Assembly (NCBI RefSeq): GCF_021018895.1
Contig: NC_079364.1
Span: forward strand, 34,045,701 to 34,109,700
Origin: Seriola aureovittata
Lineage: Eukaryota; Chordata; Actinopteri; Carangiformes; Carangidae
Direction: 5' to 3'
Length of the DNA stretch: 64,000 bases
The notes under the pieces were generated by a model. It was not told the DNA's origin. It worked only from the letters and a program-made list of their open reading frames with translations, and made no database searches. A program made the position numbers and the translations under genes. The number at the start of each line of letters is the position of its first letter. The stretch's first letter is position 1. This document shows, piece after piece, positions 57,331 to 64,000 of the stretch.

Positions 57331-58556
57331 ACTGTTAAGCTCTACTATCGAATATCAGCCCAAGCGTGATCCCTGCTGAGGAAACACTGTCTGTCCAACA
57401 AACAGTTCCAGCTAGACAGAAATGACATCTCATGGTCCTGTCATCTTGGATAGACAGAGACAGACACATTACTCAGAGCAGGACAGAGACTTTAACCACA
57501 GGTTGGAGAGGAGATTTACATTATATCAACTGGTCATCTAGTGCAGCAGAGAACAGCTGTGCAGATGTAAGGTTCTGCTCCTGTACAAGATGGTTCTGAT
57601 CATTTCAGCTCAGGGGAAGATCACATCTGAGCCATCACCCAAACTGAAAGAAAGACATCACATATAGAAAGTGTGCTCTTTAAGACAAATATAGAAGTTG
57701 TAATAAAGTCATAGCTTTTAGCTCAAACATGCATTCTCTGGTTTGGTTATCGAATCCATCCATCCACCACAAAATTCAAAAATGGTTCATGGACTGATAG
57801 ACAAAAAACAGATCTAATCTAATCACATCTAATATATGTAAACAAGTGATGACCAACGAAATGGCACAATGGGATTTTACTTCTATAAAATATTTCATTA
57901 CTGAATCTCAAACATTGAAAAAACAGAAATACATTTTATCTAAGAGTGATAAATGCACATTAATATGTAATTTCATCTAATATTGAACCTTCTCTTATTT
58001 GTCTTAAAATAATTTAAATATGTGCCAGTGGACATCATCTTTACATCAGGACATTAACGTACTATGGATGGTCACCAGAAAAGACAATCTGAAGGTAAAG
58101 GAATATTTAAACATTTAATGAAATATCCTGCTTTCTTCCTGGAGTGAGATAAGAAGATTATAAATTTCATGTCTGTGCATTAGATACAGAGCTGGAGTCA
58201 GGACGTGGTGGGTCCAGCTTCCTGTTCAAAGTGGAAAAATACACCAGAACCTCTAAATTTATGAGATGTAGCTTAAATGTTTAACCTGAAGATAAACAGA
58301 AACGTAAGATACTAGATCTACTTCCTGAAGAACAGTGTATCCATCCACATACATGTTCTTCTGTGCAGAGTCTTGGTCTACAGCCAGTGTGAGCAGCCAC
58401 ATGTGGTGAGTGAGCTCAGGTTTTGATTTGGGCTCTGTACAGGTAAGATGATACCATACCTTGTAACCTAGGAATCTCACTGTGACAATGACAAGACAAG
58501 CAGGGAACAGTGAACGCTGTTCATCAAGAATGAACTAAACTATAGCAACTAGTGTT

Positions 58557-58557
<1 letters not shown>
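57331..58557. other. Non-coding stretch without recognised gene
   Basis: No motif-bearing ORF. The sequence appears unique apart from AT-rich runs. Confidence 0.5.
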
Positions 58558-58587
<30 letters not shown>

Positions 58588-58788
58588 ACAGCAGCTATCA
58601 GCCTCAGCAGTAACAGATGGCTCTGACCACCCTGTTCAGCCCATTTCTAACAGAGAGAAATAAACACATAAAAAAAAACTTCACCAGACTGAGGCCTGTG
58701 AGACCAAAACAATGTTTACAAGTACTCAGAGGCTGCTTGAAGGTGTGTTTGTGTGTGTGTATGTGTGTGTGTGTGTGTGTGTGTGTTT
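58558..58788. repeat. Two GT microsatellites with shared flank repeat
   Basis: GT tracts lie at 58558-58587 and 58745-58788. Between them, 58706-58739 is the inverted copy of the flank at 2869-2902. Confidence 0.85.
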
Positions 58789-59432
58789 GGGCAGCAGGAT
58801 GGAGCATCCAAAGCTCAGAGCAGACATTCAAAAAGTAGTCTGTGTCCAAAATGTGTTGAAGTGAGCAGCAGAGCAGCTACAGTGGAGACCTAATGTATCA
58901 GTCAGATGAGATTCATCTGCTTCTGTTTAAAGAGAGAAATTTTGTTTAATCCTTAGCTCATTGTTAACGTGAGCATGTGGGAAACATGGCTTTTGCTGTA
59001 GAGATTCATATTCTTCTTGAAAATGTGGCATTTTCTGTCCCGGGAGCAGAAGCACTCTGTCCCAAGGAAACTGACTTGTTGTTGAGGTTAACTTCAGCTA
59101 CCCTCAAAATGCATGAGCCATATTTCAAACAACATGAAATACAACCGGGAGAAAAATCTAAACCTATGGGTTCCTACTTTGACTGCTAGAGTATTATTTG
59201 GTTTTATTAATAATCATTAAGACAAAAGAACAACATTAACAGACATTAGAATGAACATAATCTTCACATGCAGCTTTGAGGAGAATGAAATGCCAAGTTC
59301 ATTACCTGTGATCTGTCTGCTGCCTCATGTAAGAGATGTCTGACAATTTTTCATTGTAAAAAAAAAAAAAAAAAGAAATTAATTAAATAAATCATATTCA
59401 AGCTCCATTTTATATAAAGTCAATGATCATAC
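58789..59432. other. Non-coding stretch before the copia element
   Basis: A 70-codon frame at 58977-59189 (MGNMAFAVEIHILLENVAF) has no recognised domain. A poly(A) run lies at 59359-59374. Nothing else is recognised. Confidence 0.5.
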
Positions 59433-59658
59433 TGTTAATGTTCTGTTTTTTCTGTTGCACACTATTATGGCACTTACGGTGCAGCCACTCAGTTAGAAGG
59501 CTTACGGTACTACCCAGTTTGCATTGCGCACTGCGCGGGGTTTCCGGTTTAGTCTATTATGTCGATGGCAATGGCCACAGTGTTGTTATTTTTGCCTGAA
59601 GTTCTACTCAGTATAATATGATAATACAAAGAAGAAGGTTGTCGTTATTGAGTTATCA
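59433..59658 (+). repeat. Copia 5' LTR
   Basis: It starts TGTTAATGTTCTG and ends TTATCA, one base before the primer site. It is 226 bp, short as is usual for copia. Its first 50 bases match the visible 3' LTR with one difference. Confidence 0.9.
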
Positions 59659-60418
59659 ATGGTAGCAGAGGATCACAACGTTAACTACAGAGTCCCACCT
59701 GCGTTTGAAGAAAAGAAGTCATATGAGAGCTGGAAAAATGAAGTTGAAATGTGGATACGTGTTACAGAACTGGATAAGAACGGGAAGAGCTAGAGATACA
59801 GCTTTGGAAATACCTGCGGATGATTTGAACAAAGATAATGTGATGAAGACACTTCTGGAGGCATTGGATAGTGTATTCCTTAAAGAGGAAAAGGACGGGC
59901 TTACGATGCATACACGGACTTTGACAGGATCCGGAGAGAAAATGACGTTTCCATGGCAGATTACATCATTCACTTTTAGCAGAGGTACAACAAAATGCGC
60001 AGATTTGACATGGTTCTTCCTGATGCTGTTTTAGCGTTCAAGTTGTTGGATACAGCCAATCTAAAGATAAACAGCGTGCACTCACAGCTTGTTCAAGACT
60101 CACATTTGCAAGCATGAAGTCAGCTCTAAAAAGGATTTTTGGAGACAAGACTGTGTCACCCACATGTAGCGGAGGAATTCACGCGCGTCAAGAGGACGCT
60201 GCTTTCTATGTAGATCAACGAAAAGACGGCAACAAATTCCGTTCCCAAACCAACCAAGGGAGAGCGCCACTGGCCGGCTCAAACCCACTAGACAAGTATG
60301 GGAGGCGGACAAAATGTGCCATATGCCAGAGTACGTTCCACTGGGCTAAATACTGCCCATACAAGTCTGAACATGTAAAACTGACAGAAGAAAATGAAGA
60401 GGCAGAAAAAATTGAATA
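59659..60418 (+). pseudogene. Copia Gag remnant
   Basis: The frame starts at the primer site ATG and reads MVAEDHNVNYRVPPAFEEKK and SYESWKNEVEMW before a frame change near 59775. Two further frames give GRARDTALEIPADDL and MKSALKRIFGDK (60115). The zinc knuckle CAICQSTFHWAKYC lies at 60315-60356 and fits C-x2-C-x4-H-x4-C. A TAG replaces an expected Glu codon near 59979. At least three frameshifts or stops. Confidence 0.85.
59660..59673 (+). other. Primer binding site matching initiator tRNA-Met
   Basis: TGGTAGCAGAGGAT is complementary to the last 14 bases of vertebrate initiator tRNA-Met including CCA (from memory of the tRNA). The preceding base completes an ATG, which is the apparent gag start. 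Confidence 0.85.
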
Positions 60419-60431
60419 GTGTAATATTACA

Positions 60432-60800
60432 TTGTTTTCCAAAGAGCCAGTATATGATGCTCAAATATTCATGGTAGAGGCCTTAGGTTCAGCTGTAATT
60501 GACACTGCATTCATCAGAACAGTCTGTGGTGAAAAATGGCTGAATAGTTACATTCATACACTGAAGGAGAATGACAAGAAAAAATTGAAAATACACAGAG
60601 CAGAAGACCTCTCAAGTTTGGTGATGGGCAAGTTTTTCATTCCACAAAAAAAGTTAAAGTCCCAGCAATAATAGGCCAAACTAAGTGCAACATAGAGACT
60701 GGGGTGGTCCCAGTGGACATTCCTTTACTACTAAGCAAAATGTCATTTAAAAGGGCAAAAGCAAAGCCACAATGTTTCAAAAACCACCAATTACTGTGTC
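60432..60800 (+). pseudogene. Copia protease remnant
   Basis: VEALGSAVIDTAFIRTVCGEKWL carries the active-site aspartate in the form DTA, a variant of DT/SG seen in this copia group. The frame breaks at about 60671 and resumes downstream. Confidence 0.65.
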
Positions 60801-60806
60801 AGCATA

Positions 60807-61976
60807 GTGGACAAAGATTGCACAGCCACTTGTGAGAATGAACCACAAGCTAATGAGGTTCTGGCCATAACAGATAACATGAGTAAAGATGAAAAACACA
60901 AAGCCTTGGTGAAACTTCACAAGCAGTTTGGACATGCTTCAGTTGATAAACTTAAAAAATTACTGAATGGTGCTGGAAGTAATGATGATGAGAGCATGGC
61001 TATTCTGAAAGACATCGTAAGCAGCTGTGAAACATGTCTCAAGTACAACAAACCCAAGCCAAAGCCAGCAGTTGGTCTACCAATGGCTTCAAGATACAAT
61101 GAAACTGTGGCATTAGATCTACATGAGCTAGAACCAAATGTATGGTACCTCCACATGATTGATCACTTCACCAGGTTCACTGCTGGTAGTATTGTGACCA
61201 CCAAAAAATCCAGTGAAATTGTGAGGCATTTTATGCATTCCTGGGTGAGTGTTCATGGAGCTCCGTCTAAGATTTTTTTTGACAATGGAGGCAAATTCAA
61301 CAATGAGGAAATGAGAGACATGGCAGAGAAATTTAATATTGAAGTCAAAACCACTGCTGCCTACAGTCCATGGAGCAATGGGTTGTGTGAAAGACATAAC
61401 CAGACCCTTACAGAGATAGTGTTAAAGGTGAAGTAAAGCAGTGGATGTGACTGGAAAACAGCCCTAGATTGGGCACTGATGGCAAAGAATACAATGCACA
61501 ATGTACATGGATTTAATCCATACCAGCTAGTGTTTGGGCAGAATCCGAACCTACCCTCTATACTGGTTGATAAACCACCTGCCCTGGAGGGCACTACCAT
61601 GAGTAAATGGGTAGGACAGCACATTTCAGCATTACATGAAGCACGGACAGCGTTTACTCAGGCAGAGTGCTCTGAGAGAATCAGGAGAGCTCTGCACACA
61701 CAGCTTCGCCCCACAGATGAACACTATGAAACTGGAGATAAAGTGTACTACAAAAGAATGAACTGCAATGAATGGAAAGGCCCTGGGGTGGTGATTGGAC
61801 AGGACGGTGTGGTAATAATTGTAAGACATTGAGGCACCTATGTCCGGGTGCATCACTGTAGACTACGCAAGGCCAAAGATCACTACACTGACAAGTCTGT
61901 TGACAACCATGAAAGTCAGACAGAACATAATGCATCAGAATGTGACATGGATAATGTTGTAGATCTACCCCCCTGA
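60807..61976 (+). pseudogene. Copia integrase remnant
   Basis: The GAG-pre-integrase zinc region is LHKQFGHASVDKL...SSCETCLKY. Catalytic residues are in ALDLHE, FFDNGGKF and GLCERHNQT. TAA at 61434-61436 and TGA at about 61830 interrupt the frame; between them lies the C-terminal part (FNPYQLVFGQNPNLP, GDKVYYKR). A frame change near 61975 leads into the integrase-RT linker. Confidence 0.85.
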
Positions 61977-61980
61977 TACT

Positions 61981-63100
61981 GTGTCTAGTGTAGACAGTGT
62001 AGCTGACACAGAGAATGCTGCAGGGGTCTCTAATGATGACAGCGACAATAACAAGCATGCCTATGATCCATCCAACCGACAACCTTCTATCATAAGAACA
62101 GATTCTAGTATGAATCCAAAGGCTGGACAATTCATTAAGTATGTGGAAAGAGACACTGGAATTTCACACACAGCAAAAGTGCTTGGTCGAGCAGGAAAGG
62201 CAACTGGAAAAAATAAGAACTGGTACAACCTGGAGTACACTGAGCCAGTTAGCCTTACTGGCACAAAAAGGTCAGCTGACCTTTCACAGGTTGACACAAT
62301 ACAAATTGAACTATTGGACAGGGTGGAACAGTCATCTGACAGACAGCACGATGATGTACTTGTTACAAAGGATGTGTCATTTGAATCAGCTAAACTCACT
62401 GAAATCAGTAACTGGGAGAAACATGGAGTGTTCGATGAAGTAAAAAAACATGGGACAGAAGTGCATTTCCACAAGATGGGTGTGCACACTCAAAGACACA
62501 CCAGATGGCATAGTTCCAAAAGCAAGGCTGGTGGCGAGAGGATTTGAAGAGTTAAACACAAAAGATCTCCCAAAAGACTAGCCAACATGTACCACAGAGT
62601 CTCTTAGACTACTCATGTCAGTGATATGTCAAAAGCGTTGGACACCCCACTCTATGGACATTAAGTCAGCATTCCTTCAAGGAAATTAGCTATCCCGAGA
62701 TATTTATGTCCAACCACCACCTGAAGCTAAGAGTGAAGGAACTCTGTGGAAGCTGAATAAATGTGTTTATGGATTAAATAACGCATCACTGCACTGGTAC
62801 AATAGAGTTAAAGAAACAATGTTGCAAACTGGAGGAAAGATGTCACAAGTTGACCCTGCCATTTTTTATGGGTTGGATGAAGATTGTAAAGTGTGTGGGG
62901 TGCTTGATTGTCATGTTGATGATTTCATTTGGGGTGGTTCACACACCTTCGCAACAACAGTAATCCCTCGCCTGTAATCTGCCTTTCAAGTGGGCAGAGA
63001 AGAACATGACAGCTTTCGCTATGTAGGCATGGAGTATGTCACTGAAAATGGAATAACATGTATGCATCAAGACACGTGGACACCTCCCGAGCCGTGAGAC
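61981..63100 (+). pseudogene. Copia linker and reverse transcriptase remnant
   Basis: The linker frame (61981-62547) contains GQFIKYVERDTG and WEKHGVFDEVKKHGT. RT continues in broken frames: KARLVARGFEE, MDIKSAFLQGN (62640-62688), LNKCVYGLNNASLHWYN (62752-62804), and HVDDFIWGG (62910-62937), the catalytic xVDD box. Stops occur after GN and after TTVIPRL, among others. The RT is dead. Confidence 0.85.
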
Positions 63101-63185
63101 AGGATGCTCCTCTCACTGAAAGTGAAATTGATGACCTGAGATCAAAGATAGGTCAACTTCTGCCAGACAAAGTAGACCTGATATA

Positions 63186-63823
63186 ATGTTTGATACATGT
63201 GTCTTTGCAGCTAACATAAAACATGCTACTGTGCAGACTTTGCATTACACAAATAAGGTGGTGAGAAAGTTAAAATCAGAACAAGTGACACTGAAGTTTC
63301 AGAACCTGGTAAAAGACAGCTCTCTAAAGCTAGTGGTGTTCTGCGATGCTTCGCTGGGAAACCTTCCAGATGGTGGCACTCAAGGGGGACATTTCATTGT
63401 GCTGATGGGTGAGGAAGGAAGATTCTCACCTGTTTGTTGGCAGTCAAAAAAGATCAGGAGAGTTGTCCGAAGCACTATTGCTGGAGAAACACTTGCCCTT
63501 GCAGACGCTGTTGACAGTGCCATTTCCCTGTCTGATCTGTATGCCGAACTTACCACAGGGAATGTAACACAGCATGTCTTACCAATATTATGTGTCACTG
63601 ATAACCAATCCCTTGCTGATGCTATCAAGTCTACTAAGTCAGTGACAGAGAAAAGGCTCCGCCTTGAAATAAGTGGCATCAAGGAACTTCTCCAGAGTAA
63701 AAGAATCCAACAGATACTGTGGGCACCCACAGGAGAGCAGCTAGCTGATTGCTTGACAAAACGAGGTGCATCCGCTCTTCAACTCCTAAAGGCGCTCAGT
63801 GTTGGAGTGTGGAAACTGGAATA
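63186..63823 (+). pseudogene. Copia RNase H remnant with intact frame
   Basis: A 212-codon frame includes LVVFCDASLGN, IAGETLAL and CVTDNQSLADAI, the D-E-D of the RNase H site, and LADCLTKRGAS near the C-terminus, as usual in copia. The frame ends in TAG 127 bases before the 3' LTR. Confidence 0.85.
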
Positions 63824-63919
63824 GACTATTCAGTTTGAACTGTAATATATGTTTGGTCACCTTGTTCTTACTTTTACATGCCTTTGGACATAAATTATAG
63901 ACTTTGATTTTTTTTGTTA

Positions 63920-64000
63920 AAGAAAAAAAAGAAAAAGAAAAGTGGGAGATTGTAAATGTTCTGTTTTTTCTGTTGCACACTATTATGGCACTTACGGTGC
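63920..64000 (+). repeat. Copia polypurine tract and start of 3' LTR
   Basis: A run of A/G (63920-63949, ending AAGTGGGAGA) precedes the LTR start TGTAAATGTTCTG at 63951. Only 50 bases of the LTR lie in the window. Confidence 0.9.

Larger units (their letters stand above)
59433..64000 (+). mobile_element. Ty1/copia LTR retrotransposon, cut by the window end
   Basis: The order is LTR, primer site, gag with CCHC, protease, integrase, RT and RNase H. Integrase before RT is the Ty1/copia order. The 3' LTR starts at 63951 and continues past the window. Protein frames are broken in many places although the LTR overlap is nearly identical. Confidence 0.92.

Noticed and set aside
59339..59432. CRISPR array or other prokaryote-type repeat system anywhere in the window.
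   Set aside because: No regularly spaced direct repeats with unique spacers are present. Tandem repeats at 53319 and 46284 have no spacers, and the window is eukaryotic.

Overview
The window looks like an accessory, transposon-packed stretch of a ray-finned (teleost) fish genome, probably a percomorph. The evidence is the mixture of element types: jockey-type and L1/Tx1-type LINEs, tRNA-derived SINEs, several hAT elements and hAT-like MITEs, an intron-containing IS630/Tc1-like transposon, Ty3/gypsy and Ty1/copia retrotransposons, solo LTRs, and many (CA)n microsatellites on an AT-rich background. I found no complete host gene. The only host candidates are a possible terminal coding exon at 2669-2801 and a promoter-like stretch near 25220-25398.

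Layout. 1-7040: non-coding DNA with microsatellites, a 273-bp hAT-like MITE with an 8-bp target duplication (3762-4034) and a 60-bp MITE. 7045-8535: dead LINE (minus). 8760-12722: MITE, LTR fragment, 5' end of a hAT. 12885-18155: a dead LINE interrupted by an L2-type tail that itself carries a SINE, and by a second SINE inside the reverse transcriptase. 19060-21835: a solo LTR, then an L1/Tx1-type LINE split by another solo LTR of the same family. 22558-25211: a structurally complete IS630/Tc1-like DNA transposon whose three-exon, 412-codon transposase has no stop or frameshift; this is the best candidate for a working system here. 26552-28062: BED-finger hAT pseudogene, joined to the 3' half of an LTR retrotransposon with a proline-rich ORF (to 29324). 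29525-37249: a decayed minus-strand gypsy element with gag, protease, RT, RNase H and integrase pieces, a tRNA-His primer site, and an unusual LTR/leader that holds both a spliced-looking and an unspliced-looking copy of the same segment. 37250-38963: 5' part of an L1-type LINE into which the gypsy apparently inserted.

42767-44539 is a complete non-autonomous LTR element (two LTRs, GCATA duplications, one 294-codon ORF, no pol). 44957-50968 is a 6.0-kb hAT with perfect 8-bp duplications (ACTGAGGC), a three-times-frameshifted ZMYM1-like transposase and, downstream, five tandem exon-like repeats. 53575-55390 is a second copy of the first LINE with an internal deletion. 56477-57330 holds MITEs and a SINE. 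59433 to the window end is a Ty1/copia element with a tRNA-iMet primer site; only the first 50 bases of its 3' LTR are inside the window.

Most coding sequences are remnants of selfish elements and do not form pathways with each other. Their relations are insertional: which element sits inside which gives the order of events. Six copies of one LTR family (9542, 19060, 21297, 28969, 42767, 44174) show that this family has been the most prolific recent invader, with four clean 5-bp or LTR-pair signatures.
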